A DNA stretch of 64,000 nucleotides from Paeniglutamicibacter psychrophenolicus (GCF_017876575.1 NZ_JAGIOE010000001.1:4010443-4074442); one strand, 5' to 3'. Shown: positions 1-9,485, counted from the stretch's first letter. Program-made: numbers and translations. Notes: generated by a model from the letters alone, not told the origin.

Positions 1-873
1 GCGCTCCGGGTCCACCACATCGGCAGGTTCCGGTTCCCAGGTCCCGGTGACATCGACGGCCTCGAGCCGCGGGACCGAGGAGAGCAGTTTCTGCGTGTAC
101 GGGTGCACCGGGTGGTTGAGCACCTGGTCCACGGTGCCGGTTTCCACCAGCGAGCCACGGAACATCACCGCGACGCGGTCGGCCAGGTCGGCCACCACGC
201 CCATGTTGTGGGTGATCAGCAGGATGCCGGTGTTCAGCTTGTCCTTGAGCTCGCGCAGCAGATCCAGGATCTCGGCCTGCACCGTCACATCCAGCGCGGT
301 GGTCGGCTCGTCGGCGATGATGACCTTCGGGTCGCAGGAGATCGCCATGGCGATCACGATGCGCTGGCGCTGGCCGCCGGAGAACTGGTGCGGGTACTGC
401 TTGATGCGCTTGCGCGGGTCGGGTATCCCGACCATTTCCAGCAGCTCGATGGCGCGTGCCGTCGCCTCCTTGCCGTAGGCCAGCCCGTGCAGCTCGAGGG
501 ACTCGGTGAGCTGGCGCTCGATGGTCAGCACCGGGTTCAGCGCGGTCATGGGCTCCTGGAAGACCATGGCGATGTCCGTGGCGCGCATCTTGCGCATCTT
601 GCTCTCGGCAAGGCCGACCACGTTGACGCCGCCCACCATGGCCTTGCCGGTGATGTAGGCATTGGGCGGCAGCAGGCCGATGGCGGCGGTGGAGGTCACC
701 GATTTCCCGGAACCCGATTCGCCCACCAGGGCCACGACCTCCCCCGGGTACACCTCCAGGGACAGGCCCTTGACCGCGTGCACGTCGGAGAACTCGGTCT
801 CGAAGGAAACGGAAAGGTTCTGGAAGCTCAGGGCCGTTGCGGTTTCGCCGGCATGTGCCGTGGGGATGCTCAT
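1..873 (-). CDS. Peptide/oligopeptide ABC transporter ATP-binding protein (DppD/OppD type), 3' end outside window
   Basis: This is a cytoplasmic ATPase energising uptake of di- or oligopeptides. 291 residues are visible, and the C-terminus runs off the left edge. Walker A is GESGSGKS at residues 51-58, followed by the signature FSGGQRQR, Walker B VIIADEP and the ALDVTVQ D-loop. The motif HPYTQKLL marks the start of the C-terminal region found in Opp/Dpp ATPases. The ATG overlaps the stop of the upstream permease gene as ATGA, so the two are translationally coupled. It is the fourth gene of an operon with a binding protein and two permeases. A second ATPase gene probably follows outside the window, because this one has a single cassette, unlike the fused paralogue at 5848-7548. 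The substrate is inferred only at family level. Confidence 0.93.
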   Translation of the reverse strand, partial: MSIPTAHAGETATALSFQNLSVSFETEFSDVHAVKGLSLEVYPGEVVALVGESGSGKSVTSTAAIGLLPPNAYITGKAMVGGVNVVGLAESKMRKMRATDIAMVFQEPMTALNPVLTIERQLTESLELHGLAYGKEATARAIELLEMVGIPDPRKRIKQYPHQFSGGQRQRIVIAMAISCDPKVIIADEPTTALDVTVQAEILDLLRELKDKLNTGILLITHNMGVVADLADRVAVMFRGSLVETGTVDQVLNHPVHPYTQKLLSSVPRLEAVDVTGTWEPEPADVVDPER

Positions 874-1958
874 TCGGATACCTCTTCCTTCTTCGTGCGG
901 CGCCGGGTCTTCTTGGTCTGGCGCGGGTCAAAGGCGTCGCGCAGCCCGTCGCCCAGGAAGTTCACGCTCAACGCGATGGCCACGATCAACATGCCCGGCC
1001 ACCAGAACAGCCAGGGGCGGTTGGTGAATGCGTTTTGGTACTGGCTGATGAGCAGGCCCAGGGAGGACTCGGGGGCCTTGACCCCGAAGCCCAGGAAGGA
1101 CAGCGAGGTTTCCAGCAGGATCGCCCCGGCGATCGCGAAGGTCGCGTTGACCACGATCACCCCGATCGTGTTGGGCAAAAGGTGCTTGAAGATCACCCGG
1201 GAGGTCTTCGAGCCCATGGCCTGGGCCGCGGCGACGTATTCGCGCTCGCGCAACGAGAGGATCTCGCCGCGCACCAGGCGTGCCAGTCCGGTCCAGGTCA
1301 GCATGCCCAGCACCAGGGCCAGGGCGAAGATGGAACCACCCAGCTTGGAGCCGGCCAGCTGGCCCAGCACTGCGGCAAGCACCAGCAGCGGGATGACGAT
1401 GAACAGGTCGGTCAACCGCATCAGGACCTCGTCGACCCAGCCGCGGAAGTATCCGGCTACGGCGCCGATGATCGCGCCGATGAAGGTTGACAGCGCGCCG
1501 ACGGTCACCGCGATGATGATGGATTTCTGCGTTCCGCGCATCACCAGGGCGAAGTAGTCCTTGCCGGTGTTGTCCTGCCCGAAGGGGTGGTCCCCGATGG
1601 CGAAGCCGGGCCCGCCGAGCCAGGCGGGCCACAGGCTCAGCGTGGGTGCCCCGCCGTTGACCACGATGGAGGACTTCAGGTAGCTCTGGCCCCACCAACC
1701 CGGTATGCCGGCAAATCCGATGGAGGTGAATGCCGTGAGCGTGATGACCACCAGCACCAGGGTGGAGATCATGGCTGCCTTGTGGTTCAGGAAACGCCGG
1801 CGGACCAGTTGGCCCTGGCTCTTGGATTGGCTGGACTTGCGGGCCAGTTCCGCGTCCTCGACCTCAACCAGTGAGACGAGCTCTTGCTCGCCGGGTTCGA
1901 TGTCAGATTTCATGCTCGATGGACCTCGTAGCTCCTCGTTGTCCTTGATCTCGCTCAT
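870..1958 (-). CDS. Peptide ABC transporter permease (DppC/OppC family)
   Basis: This is an inner-membrane permease subunit of 362 residues. It has a long charged cytoplasmic N-terminus (about 55 residues, starting MSEIKDNEE), then a first membrane helix around residues 58-80 and a periplasmic loop. The C-terminal BPD-transport domain carries the EAA loop YVAAAQAMGSKTSRVIFKHL, which docks on the ATPase. This is the usual OppC/DppC layout and length, slightly extended at the N-terminus. It overlaps both neighbours by 4 bases (ATGA), so it lies in one tight operon with the DppB-like permease before it and the ATPase after it. The C-terminal tail is strongly basic then acidic (KKTRRRTKKEEVSE). 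Confidence 0.93.
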   Translation of the reverse strand: MSEIKDNEELRGPSSMKSDIEPGEQELVSLVEVEDAELARKSSQSKSQGQLVRRRFLNHKAAMISTLVLVVITLTAFTSIGFAGIPGWWGQSYLKSSIVVNGGAPTLSLWPAWLGGPGFAIGDHPFGQDNTGKDYFALVMRGTQKSIIIAVTVGALSTFIGAIIGAVAGYFRGWVDEVLMRLTDLFIVIPLLVLAAVLGQLAGSKLGGSIFALALVLGMLTWTGLARLVRGEILSLREREYVAAAQAMGSKTSRVIFKHLLPNTIGVIVVNATFAIAGAILLETSLSFLGFGVKAPESSLGLLISQYQNAFTNRPWLFWWPGMLIVAIALSVNFLGDGLRDAFDPRQTKKTRRRTKKEEVSE

Positions 1959-3472
1959 ACCCGGATCCTCGGGTCGAGCAACGCGTAGAAGATGTCGGCC
2001 AGCATGTTGAACAGGACCGCTGCTGTTCCGGTGACCAGGAAGAACGCCATGACCGGCGCGGGGTCCACGGCATGCAGCCCGGTGGTGAACATTTGGCCCA
2101 TGCCCTTCCAGCCGAACACCGTCTCGGTGATCACCGCGCCGCCGATCAGCCCGGCGAAGTCGAATGCCGCGATGGTGGCGATGGGGATCAGCGCGTTGCG
2201 GAAGGCGTGGCGGAAGATCACGGTGCGTTCGGAAAGGCCCTTGGAGCGGGCGGTTCGGATGTAGTCCTGCTGCCCGACCTCGAGCATCGAGGCACGCGTG
2301 TAGCGCGAGTACGACGCGAGGGAAATGATTGCCAGCAGCAGCGTGGGCAGCAGCAGCTGCGCGCCGCGGTCCAGGAAGGTCTCCCAGAAGTCCCCGGTGA
2401 AGTTCGGGGTCTGGGAACCGATGGTGCCGATGGGCCGGGGCTTCAGGGCCAGGAACCCGGGCCAGGCGCGGAAGATGTGGTCAATGACCGTCAACCCGCC
2501 GAAGACCAGCCCGGTCAGTGCGCTGACGGTCATCGCCGTCTTGCGCAGGCGCCCGCCCATGAAGTGGCCGATGGCACCGGGTACCGCCACACAGAGGATG
2601 CCCCCGACGATCAGCACCAAGGTGTTGGGTTCGGTGAGCAGCGAGAAGGTCGCGTAGTACATGACCAGGCCCAGGGCCACGGTGACCAGCGCCGGGTAGA
2701 GGACCAGCTTGTTGCGGATGCCCACCGACATCGCGGTCCCGCTCAGCGCCACGGCCAGGGACAGGACCACGATGGCGGCCGGGCCCAGCTGGGGGTAGCG
2801 GAAGAAGTTCAGCCACAGCAGGTATGGGATCACCACGGCGACGAAGGCCGCCGAGACCGCGAAGGTGGCCAGCCGTCGGCGCATGCTCCCGGCGAGGAAC
2901 ACCTGCATCAGGAAGCCGAAGAACAGGGCGATCAGCACGATCTGGACCGTGGAGAACGCGGGGTCCTTCATCCAGTCGTTGTAGCCGATGGCCATGTATT
3001 CCTTGAGCATCACCGCCGCCCAGAAGACCGGCAGGGAGAAGAAGAGGAAGGTCAGGAAGGTGACCCCGTAGTCGAGGCCGGAGTATTGGCGGATGGCCGA
3101 CAGGACGCCGATGGCGATGCCGGCGATGGCTGCCAGCACGGTGGCCAGCACGACCAGGCGCAACGTGGAGGACGCCGCGGCGCCCAGCAGACCGGTGACC
3201 TCGATGCCCTGGATGTTGGTTCCCAGGTCGCATTTTAGGGCGAAGCATCCGCCCACGCCCACGAGCCAGGTCCAGTAGCGCTGGAACCAGGGCATGTCCA
3301 GGTTCATGTAGTCGCTGCGTTGCTGCATCAGGTAGTCGCGGTTGTCGGCGATCGATTCGCGGAGGTCCGACAGCGGGTCCCCGGAGTTGATCACCAGCAC
3401 GTACAGGAGGAAGGATGCGGCAAACAGGATGCCGATGGAGGCTCCCAGCCTCTTGAGGATAAATTTCAGCAC
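1955..3472 (-). CDS. Peptide ABC transporter permease (DppB/OppB family), enlarged
   Basis: This is the inner-membrane partner of the DppC-like subunit. At 505 residues it is far longer than the usual 305-350 of the family. The N-terminus (residues 1-30, LKRLGASIGILFAASFLLYV) and the C-terminal transport domain, with EAA loop DYIRTARSKGLSERTVIFRH, are typical. Between them, roughly residues 175-360, lies an inserted block of hydrophobic segments with several predicted membrane helices. The paralogous permease at 8559-9485 lacks this block. The gene follows the binding-protein gene after a strong hairpin, and its stop overlaps the next start by 4 bases. I see no frameshift, so the insertion looks genuine. 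Confidence 0.92.
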   Translation of the reverse strand: MLKFILKRLGASIGILFAASFLLYVLVINSGDPLSDLRESIADNRDYLMQQRSDYMNLDMPWFQRYWTWLVGVGGCFALKCDLGTNIQGIEVTGLLGAAASSTLRLVVLATVLAAIAGIAIGVLSAIRQYSGLDYGVTFLTFLFFSLPVFWAAVMLKEYMAIGYNDWMKDPAFSTVQIVLIALFFGFLMQVFLAGSMRRRLATFAVSAAFVAVVIPYLLWLNFFRYPQLGPAAIVVLSLAVALSGTAMSVGIRNKLVLYPALVTVALGLVMYYATFSLLTEPNTLVLIVGGILCVAVPGAIGHFMGGRLRKTAMTVSALTGLVFGGLTVIDHIFRAWPGFLALKPRPIGTIGSQTPNFTGDFWETFLDRGAQLLLPTLLLAIISLASYSRYTRASMLEVGQQDYIRTARSKGLSERTVIFRHAFRNALIPIATIAAFDFAGLIGGAVITETVFGWKGMGQMFTTGLHAVDPAPVMAFFLVTGTAAVLFNMLADIFYALLDPRIRV

Positions 3473-3529
3473 TGCGCGGTTCTTGCCTTTCCGTCTTGAG
3501 TGCCCTCGAAAGGGTTGCTAACAAGGGCG

Positions 3530-3563
3530 TGTGGGGTCCGGCTGGTATGCCGGACCCCACACT
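3530..3563 (-). terminator. Intra-operon hairpin between binding-protein and permease genes
   Basis: A perfect 14-base inverted repeat (GTGTGGGGTCCGGC and its complement) with a 6-base loop lies 27 bases after the stop of the binding-protein gene and 58 bases before the permease start. No run of T follows, so it is more likely a partial terminator or 3'-end stabiliser than a full stop. Such hairpins commonly let the binding protein be made in excess over the membrane subunits. Confidence 0.6.
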
Positions 3564-3589
3564 AAGACGCTGATATTGCCGGTGGGCAA

Positions 3590-5398
3590 TTACTCAGCGC
3601 GTACCCACTGTTCTGCGTTCCAGACGATCTGCGACTGGGTTGCGGTGTGGCGCACGTTCTTGATGTCAGCCGAGGAGGCGGACAGTCCCGGGTGTGCGAA
3701 CACCGGGATGCCGAAGAGGTTGTCCCACAGCAGCTTCTCGATGTTCTTGGTCTCGGCCAGGTGCACGGCCGGGTCCATCGAGGTTGCCAGGCGCTCCCAC
3801 GCGGCGTCGACGTCCTTGTTGGAGAACTCGGTGTAGTTCTGCGGCTTGCCCGTGGCGTAGATGTTCTGGCCCGAGGTGATCTGGCCGGAACCTGCCCAGG
3901 CGAACAGTGCTACGTCGTAGTCGCCGCGTTCCTGGGTGCCGCCGGGTGCGAAGAACTTCGGGTCGCCGGCGTCGACGACCTCGAAGCCAGCGTCCTTGCA
4001 GGAGGACTGGATCATGGCGACTTCGTCGGTGCGGCGCGGGTTCGGTGCCGAGTAGCCGATGCGCACCTTGGTGCCCACGGCGTTCTGCTCCTCGAGGATC
4101 TTCTTGGCGCCCTCGATGTCGACCTTGTCGTAGCGTCCGTCGTAGGAAGCAGAGACGACCTCGTCGTAGGTGTCCTGGAACGGGAAGACCTCGCGTGCAT
4201 TGAGCACCTTGGCCTCCGGGTTCAGCGGCTTGATCAGGTTGTCAACGATTTCCTGGCGCGGAACGCACATGGCGAACGCCTGGCGCAGTTCCAGGGAATC
4301 CTTGAAGGCTGCCTTGTCGCGGAAGTTGAAGTCCAGGTGCTCCCAGGTCAGGGTGTCGCCCTGCTGGATGTTCACCTCGTCGCCCAGTGCCTTCAGCTGT
4401 GCCAGCGTGTCAACGGTTGGCTGCGGGGCAATGACGTCGAGGTCCTTGTTCTGCAGGGCCTGGACCATCGCTCCGTCATCGATGAAGCGGAAGGTCAGCG
4501 TCTTGGTGGCCGCCGGGGTGCCGTAGTAGTTCTCGTTGGCTTCGAGGGTCACCGACTGTCCGGCGTTCCAGCTCTTGAGCTTGTACGGGCCCGAGGACGG
4601 AATCAGTTCCGCGTCCGGCAGGGTTCCGGGCTTGGTGGTCCAGCCGGTGTTCCAGAACTCGGCGGCCTTGGTGATCGCCTTGGCGTCGCCGGCGCGGACC
4701 GCGTCAACGAACTCCGCGGTGGACATGCCGCCCTGCTTGGCCACGACGTGGGCCGGGGCACCCATCCAGCTCTGGATCTGCCAGTCCGGATCGGGGTTCT
4801 TGAAGGTGACGGTGAATTCCTTGGAATCCGCTGCGCCCTCGGGGCCCTTGGGGACGGTGTCGCCCAGGTCGGCGGAGACCGAGTCAAAGAGCTGCTTGCC
4901 CTTGGCGTTCTTCATGTTCGCGTTCTGCGTGGCCCAGGCCAGGACTGCGTCCGCGGTGGTGATCTGGGTTCCGTCGGACCACTTGGCGTCCGGGTTGATC
5001 GTGTACTTGATGGTCAGCGGATCGTCGCTGGTCTTCTCGTAGGAGACCAGTTCCTTGTTGGGGTAGATCGCCCCGTCGGTGCCGAAGTAGGAGAAGCCGG
5101 CGAGCACCCGGTCCACGATGGCGGAGTTGTAGGTGGAGTAGGTTTGTGGGGTGTTGGTGTTGTAGCCAATGAATTCCGGGGCACCGACGGTGACCTTGAT
5201 TTCACCGTCCTTGGTCGTGATGTCGCCAAGATCGGCGAGACCCGAGTTTGCCGGTTCGACGGTGTTGGTCCCGCTGCTGGATGCCGACGTCGTTGCCGAT
5301 TCGCTGGGGGCGTTTCCGCCGCCCGGCGCGCACGCAGTCAGTGCCAGCGCGAGCGCAGCACCAACTGCAACAGCCTTGGAAATACGCTGAACACGCAT
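3590..5398 (-). CDS. Peptide-binding lipoprotein of ABC transporter (SBP family 5)
   Basis: This is an extracytoplasmic solute-binding protein of 602 residues, anchored as a lipoprotein. The signal peptide begins MRVQRISKAV and the lipobox LALTAC places the lipidated Cys at residue 23, followed by a Ser/Thr-rich linker to about residue 45. The rest fits the family-5 fold that binds peptides or other solutes (for example KTSDDPLTIKYTINPDAKWSDG). The start is firm: AGGAGG lies 5 bases before the ATG. It is the first gene of the operon running left to the ATPase at position 1. Its closest relative in the window is the binding protein at 9653-11293. Ligand specificity cannot be read from the sequence. 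Confidence 0.93.
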   Translation of the reverse strand: MRVQRISKAVAVGAALALALTACAPGGGNAPSESATTSASSSGTNTVEPANSGLADLGDITTKDGEIKVTVGAPEFIGYNTNTPQTYSTYNSAIVDRVLAGFSYFGTDGAIYPNKELVSYEKTSDDPLTIKYTINPDAKWSDGTQITTADAVLAWATQNANMKNAKGKQLFDSVSADLGDTVPKGPEGAADSKEFTVTFKNPDPDWQIQSWMGAPAHVVAKQGGMSTAEFVDAVRAGDAKAITKAAEFWNTGWTTKPGTLPDAELIPSSGPYKLKSWNAGQSVTLEANENYYGTPAATKTLTFRFIDDGAMVQALQNKDLDVIAPQPTVDTLAQLKALGDEVNIQQGDTLTWEHLDFNFRDKAAFKDSLELRQAFAMCVPRQEIVDNLIKPLNPEAKVLNAREVFPFQDTYDEVVSASYDGRYDKVDIEGAKKILEEQNAVGTKVRIGYSAPNPRRTDEVAMIQSSCKDAGFEVVDAGDPKFFAPGGTQERGDYDVALFAWAGSGQITSGQNIYATGKPQNYTEFSNKDVDAAWERLATSMDPAVHLAETKNIEKLLWDNLFGIPVFAHPGLSASSADIKNVRHTATQSQIVWNAEQWVRAE

Positions 5399-5768
5399 TT
5401 CTCCTCCTAATTAGCTTGAGCTTCATGTAACCGAGCTTTCGCTCGAATGCGGTCCATGCAGTGTGCGATGCCCCACAATCTAGAACCATAGCCGCGATTC
5501 CTCCGGTTGGATATAAAAACACCGCTTCATATTTGGTGCCCCATCCGGCCCGCGGCGCAGTGACTCGCATCACGCGATGGGCGCGATTCAACGTGATGGG
5601 CGCTACAGCCGCGAAAACTCAAGGATCTGCTTCACATTGAACTTCGCCAATTACTACTCGCAAGTAGCCCAGCACGGTGCGGCGGGATTTATAACAGTTT
5701 GGAAACATCACCCAACATGACGTTCGGCCCGGTACTGATTGCCTTCCGCTAAAGCCTTTGTGATAAGC
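5399..5768 (-). promoter_or_regulatory. Leader/promoter region of peptide operon 1, with CRP/GlxR-like site
   Basis: No gene is seen here. The segment holds the strong ribosome-binding site at 5403-5412 (AGGAGG on the minus strand) and a perfect GTGA-N6-TCAC dyad at 5560-5573, the core of cAMP-receptor/GlxR-type operators in actinobacteria. The dyad is about 160 bases upstream of the binding-protein start. I cannot point to a convincing -35/-10 pair. About one such dyad is expected by chance in a window this size, so the assignment is tentative. Confidence 0.35.
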
Positions 5769-5806
5769 AAGTGGAGGGGCAAGCCTTGCGGCTTGCCCCT
5801 CCACTT
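5769..5806 (-). terminator. Terminator hairpin after peptide operon 2
   Basis: A perfect 17-base stem (AAGTGGAGGGGCAAGCC and its complement) closes a 4-base loop 41 bases downstream of the stop of the fused ATPase gene. It separates the two tandem peptide-transport operons. A short T stretch follows on the plus strand, and only mixed T-rich sequence on the minus strand. Confidence 0.7.
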
Positions 5807-5847
5807 TTCCATATCAATTCCCAATTGCCATTGGGATCAAACTATTC

Positions 5848-7548
5848 CTAAAGCATCAACGTGGCTCCGGGAATCGCCCGAAGCAGGTTCTTGGTGTACT
5901 CGCTCTGGGGATTGTTGAAGACCTCATCGGTCGTCGAATGCTCCACGATCCGTCCATGCTCCATGACGCAGACATCGTCCGCGATCTGGCGCACCACCGC
6001 CAGGTCGTGGGTGATGAACAGGTACGTCAGGTTCAGCTCTTCCTGCAAGTTGTTAAGAAGGTTCAGGATCTGTGCCTGCACCAACACATCCAGGGCGGAA
6101 ACCGCCTCGTCGCAAATGATCACCTCGGGCTTGAGCGCCAACGCGCGGGCAATGGCAATGCGTTGGCGTTGCCCGCCCGAGAGCTCGTTCGGGAACCTGT
6201 GCATCGTGGAGGAAGGCATCGCGACGTGCTCGAGCAATTCCTTGACCCGGGTCTGCCGGGACTTTGCATCCCCGATGCCGTGGATGCGCAGCGGCTCCTC
6301 GATGGTGCGGTAGATGCTGTACATCGGGTCCAGGGATCCATAGGGGTCCTGGAAGATCGGCTGCACGCGGCGGCGGAACTTGAACAGCTGGTTCTCGCTG
6401 CGGTCGGTCATCACCTGTCCATCGAACGTGATGAATCCGCTGGTGGGCTTGAGCAGGCTCAAGACCATCTGGGCGACAGTCGACTTGCCGGACCCGGACT
6501 CCCCCACGATGGCCGTGGTGGTGCCGCGCTTGACCGAGAAGGACACGTTGTCCACCGCGGTGAAGTCGTCGCTGCGGCCCAGGCCCCGGCGGATCTTGAA
6601 GACCTTGGTCAGGTCCTTGACCTGCAGGATGTCGTCGCCTGCAACCACATGCTCCGTCCTGACCACCGTGTTGATGTCCTCAGCGACTTCGGTCGGCTGT
6701 GACTGCAGCCGTTTGGAGGCCAAGGAAGGCGCCGCGGCGACGAGCCGCTGGGTGTAGGGGTGGACCGGGTTGCGCAGGATCTCCAGCGCCGGGCCGGATT
6801 CCACGACCTGGCCCTTGTACATCACCACGATCTTCTCGGCGCGCTCGGCGGCAAGGCCGAGGTCGTGGGTGATCAGCACCACCGCGGTGCCCAGTTCGCT
6901 GGTCATGGTGTCCAGGTGGTCCAGGATCTGCTGCTGCACGGTGACGTCCAAGGCACTGGTGGGCTCGTCTGCGATGAGCAGGCGCGGCCGACAGGCCAGG
7001 CCGATGGCAATGAGCGCACGCTGGCGCATGCCGCCGGAGAACTCGTGCGGGTACTGCCCGGCACGTGTAGCCGCATCCGGAAGCCCCGCCTCGGCCAGGA
7101 CCTGGGCGACGCGTTCCTTGGAGTTGTTTCCCGCCAGGCCGTTGGCCTTCAGCGTCTCCTTGACCTGGAACCCGATCTTCCACACCGGATTGAGGTTCGA
7201 CATGGGATCCTGCGGAACCATGCCGATGGAGCTGCCGCGCAGGGCGACGATCCGCTCCTCGGTGGGATGGGTGATGTCTTCGCCGTCAAAGATGATCTGC
7301 CCACCGGTGACCTTGCCGTTGCCCGGCAGCAGTCCGATGGCGGCAAGCGCCGTGGTGGACTTTCCGGAACCCGACTCCCCCACGATCGCCACGGTTTCCC
7401 CGGGCATCACGGTCAGCCGGCCGTTGCGCACCGCATGGATCGGCCCCTCGGGGGTGGAAAAAGTGATGGCCAGGTCCCTGATCTCAAGCAGCGGACGGTC
7501 TTCAGCGGACGAACCGTTCACTTCGGATCCCTTCAATAGTTGGCTCAT
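5848..7548 (-). CDS. Fused dual ATP-binding protein of peptide ABC transporter (DppD-DppF type)
   Basis: This cytoplasmic ATPase of 566 residues joins two complete nucleotide-binding cassettes. Cassette 1 has Walker A GESGSGKST near residue 57, signature FSGGMRQRALIAIGLA and Walker B LLIADEPTSALD. Cassette 2 has Walker A GESGSGKST near residue 345, signature LSGGQRQRIAIARALA and Walker B VIICDEAVSALD. Each carries the HPYT/EYTK segment typical of Opp/Dpp ATPases. One chain thus replaces the usual DppD/DppF pair. It is the last gene of the second operon, starting 4 bases after the permease stop with AAGGG as ribosome-binding site, and is followed by a strong hairpin. In Walker B of cassette 2 the usual DEP is DEA. 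Confidence 0.93.
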   Translation of the reverse strand: MSQLLKGSEVNGSSAEDRPLLEIRDLAITFSTPEGPIHAVRNGRLTVMPGETVAIVGESGSGKSTTALAAIGLLPGNGKVTGGQIIFDGEDITHPTEERIVALRGSSIGMVPQDPMSNLNPVWKIGFQVKETLKANGLAGNNSKERVAQVLAEAGLPDAATRAGQYPHEFSGGMRQRALIAIGLACRPRLLIADEPTSALDVTVQQQILDHLDTMTSELGTAVVLITHDLGLAAERAEKIVVMYKGQVVESGPALEILRNPVHPYTQRLVAAAPSLASKRLQSQPTEVAEDINTVVRTEHVVAGDDILQVKDLTKVFKIRRGLGRSDDFTAVDNVSFSVKRGTTTAIVGESGSGKSTVAQMVLSLLKPTSGFITFDGQVMTDRSENQLFKFRRRVQPIFQDPYGSLDPMYSIYRTIEEPLRIHGIGDAKSRQTRVKELLEHVAMPSSTMHRFPNELSGGQRQRIAIARALALKPEVIICDEAVSALDVLVQAQILNLLNNLQEELNLTYLFITHDLAVVRQIADDVCVMEHGRIVEHSTTDEVFNNPQSEYTKNLLRAIPGATLML

Positions 7549-7552
7549 GGTG

Positions 7553-8566
7553 CTATCCCTTGCGTGACTTCGGATCGAGGGCGTCGCGCACCGCGTCGCC
7601 GAGCATGATAAAGCTCAGCACCGTGATGGACAGTGCCAGACCAGGCCACATCAAGATCTGCGGATCGTTGCGCAGCGAGATCTGTGCGTCGGAAATGTCA
7701 TTTCCCCAGCTCATCACGCCTTGGGGCAGGCCCAAGCCGAGGAACGAAAGCGTCGCTTCGGCCACGATATAGATGCCCAGCGAGATCGTGGCGATCACGA
7801 TGACCGGAGCCACCGAGTTCGGCACCACGTGCTTGACCAAGGTCTTGAACTTGGACAGGCCCAGCGAACGCGAGGCCATGACGTAGTCCGAGTTCTTGGC
7901 CTCGATGACCGCGCCGCGGGTAATGCGGGCCATTTGCGGCCAGCCGAAGATCGCCAGCGTGATGATCACCGTCCAGATGCTCTTGGAATCCCGGAACGCC
8001 GGAAGCTGCATGATGATGATGGCGCCGAGAATCAGCGGCAGGGCAAAGAAGATGTCGGTGATGCGGGCCAGGACGGCATCGAGCCATCCGCCGTAATAGC
8101 CGGCCAAAGCACCGAAAGTGCCGCCGATGATGACCACGGCAATCGTGGTGAATAGGCCCACAAGCACCGAGGCCTGGGCCCCGTAGACGACCCGCGCGTA
8201 GATGTCGCAGCCCTGGAAGGTGAACCCCAGCGGGTGCCCTTCCGAGGGCCCCTGCCGGGCGAACTGCAGGGAACAGGCCTGTGGATCGGTTTGGGTGAAC
8301 AGCCCGGGAAACGCCGCGACAACGACCACCAGGACAATGAGCAGTGCGGAAATAATGAACAACGGCTGCACGCGCAGTGAACGCCACGCCTGCGCCCACA
8401 TGCTCAGTGGCACGGCGGTCTCGTCGACCTTGTCCACGGACTGCAGCGGGGTTTCGGCCAGCGGGGCCACGTAGTGCTCGATGTGGCGGCTGGAAACCTT
8501 TCCGGAACGGATGCGCGGGGCGGGGACGTTCGGTTCAATGATTTCGGGAGTTGGGTTCTCAGACAA
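7553..8566 (-). CDS. Peptide ABC transporter permease (DppC/OppC family)
   Basis: This inner-membrane permease has 337 residues when started at the TTG at 8566. That start has AAGGA six bases upstream and lies inside the end of the preceding permease gene (8-base overlap). The next upstream ATG would add 22 residues entirely within the neighbouring gene. After a charged N-terminus come a membrane helix (PLFIISALLIVLVVVVAAF), a periplasmic loop with two Cys (QACSLQFARQG and GCDIYARV), and the transport domain with EAA loop YVMASRSLGLSKFKTLVKHV. It pairs with the DppB-like subunit at 8559-9485 and the fused ATPase. Confidence 0.9.
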   Translation of the reverse strand: MSENPTPEIIEPNVPAPRIRSGKVSSRHIEHYVAPLAETPLQSVDKVDETAVPLSMWAQAWRSLRVQPLFIISALLIVLVVVVAAFPGLFTQTDPQACSLQFARQGPSEGHPLGFTFQGCDIYARVVYGAQASVLVGLFTTIAVVIIGGTFGALAGYYGGWLDAVLARITDIFFALPLILGAIIIMQLPAFRDSKSIWTVIITLAIFGWPQMARITRGAVIEAKNSDYVMASRSLGLSKFKTLVKHVVPNSVAPVIVIATISLGIYIVAEATLSFLGLGLPQGVMSWGNDISDAQISLRNDPQILMWPGLALSITVLSFIMLGDAVRDALDPKSRKG

Positions 8567-9485
8567 GGCGGATCCTTGGGTCGAGCCACGCGTAGAGCAA
8601 ATCAACGACGAGGTTGGCGATAACAAATACAAGCACGAGCACGCTGACGACGGCCACCACGGTAGCGCTCTCGCCCTTCAGGATGGCTTGGTACAACAGG
8701 TTGCCGATTCCGGGGACGTTGAAGATGCCCTCGGTGACGATCGCGCCACCCATCAGCGAACCGAGGTCGGCGCCCAGGAAGGTGACCACGGGGATCAGCG
8801 AGTTGCGCAGGATGTGGACCACGACCACGCGGCGGCGGCTCAGGCCCTTCGCGGTTGCCGTGCGCACGTAGTCGGCACTCTTGTTCTCCATGATCGAAGT
8901 CCGAGTCAAACGGATCACGTAGGCCAGGGATACAAGCCCCAGCACCACGGCCGGAAGCAGCAGGTCGGTCCAGGGGGCGCCGGGACTCACGGTGGGTTTG
9001 GCCCAGGACAGTTTCACGCCGACCACGAACTGCAGCACGAAGCCCAACACAAAGGTGGGGACGGCGATGACCAGCAGCGAGGCGACCAGGACGGTCGAAT
9101 CGAAGAGCTTGCCCTTTTTCAGCCCGGCAAAGACGCCGAAGATGACGCCGAAGACGGCTTCGATGGCCAGTGCCATCACGGCCAGGCGTGCGGTCACCGG
9201 CATGGCCCGGGCAATGACATCCGATACGGGCTGGCCGGAGAACGTCTGTCCCAGGTCGAAGGAGACCAGGTTCTTCAGGTACAGGAAGTACTGCACCCAG
9301 AAGGGCTGGTCAAGGTTGTACTGGGCACGCAGGGCGGCTTCGACGGCCGGGCTCATGGGCTTGCCGCCGGACAGCGCAGCGATGGGGTCGCCCGGGGTGG
9401 CAAAGACCAGGAAGTAAACCAGCAGGGTGGCCCCGAAGAACACCGGGATCAGCTGAAGAATTCGTTTGAGGGTGAACGTGATCAT
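8559..9485 (-). CDS. Peptide ABC transporter permease (DppB/OppB family)
   Basis: This inner-membrane subunit of 308 residues has standard family length. I take the ATG at 9485, giving the canonical N-terminus MITFTLKRILQLIPVFFGAT. An in-frame ATG 36 codons upstream would add a non-family tail. It has the usual first helix, the periplasmic region ending near GQTFSGQPVSD, and the EAA loop DYVRTATAKGLSRRRVVVVH near the C-terminus (YAWLDPRIRL is the typical DppB end). It lies in the operon binding protein - DppB - DppC - fused ATPase, overlapping the next gene by 8 bases. Confidence 0.92.
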   Translation of the reverse strand: MITFTLKRILQLIPVFFGATLLVYFLVFATPGDPIAALSGGKPMSPAVEAALRAQYNLDQPFWVQYFLYLKNLVSFDLGQTFSGQPVSDVIARAMPVTARLAVMALAIEAVFGVIFGVFAGLKKGKLFDSTVLVASLLVIAVPTFVLGFVLQFVVGVKLSWAKPTVSPGAPWTDLLLPAVVLGLVSLAYVIRLTRTSIMENKSADYVRTATAKGLSRRRVVVVHILRNSLIPVVTFLGADLGSLMGGAIVTEGIFNVPGIGNLLYQAILKGESATVVAVVSVLVLVFVIANLVVDLLYAWLDPRIRLV

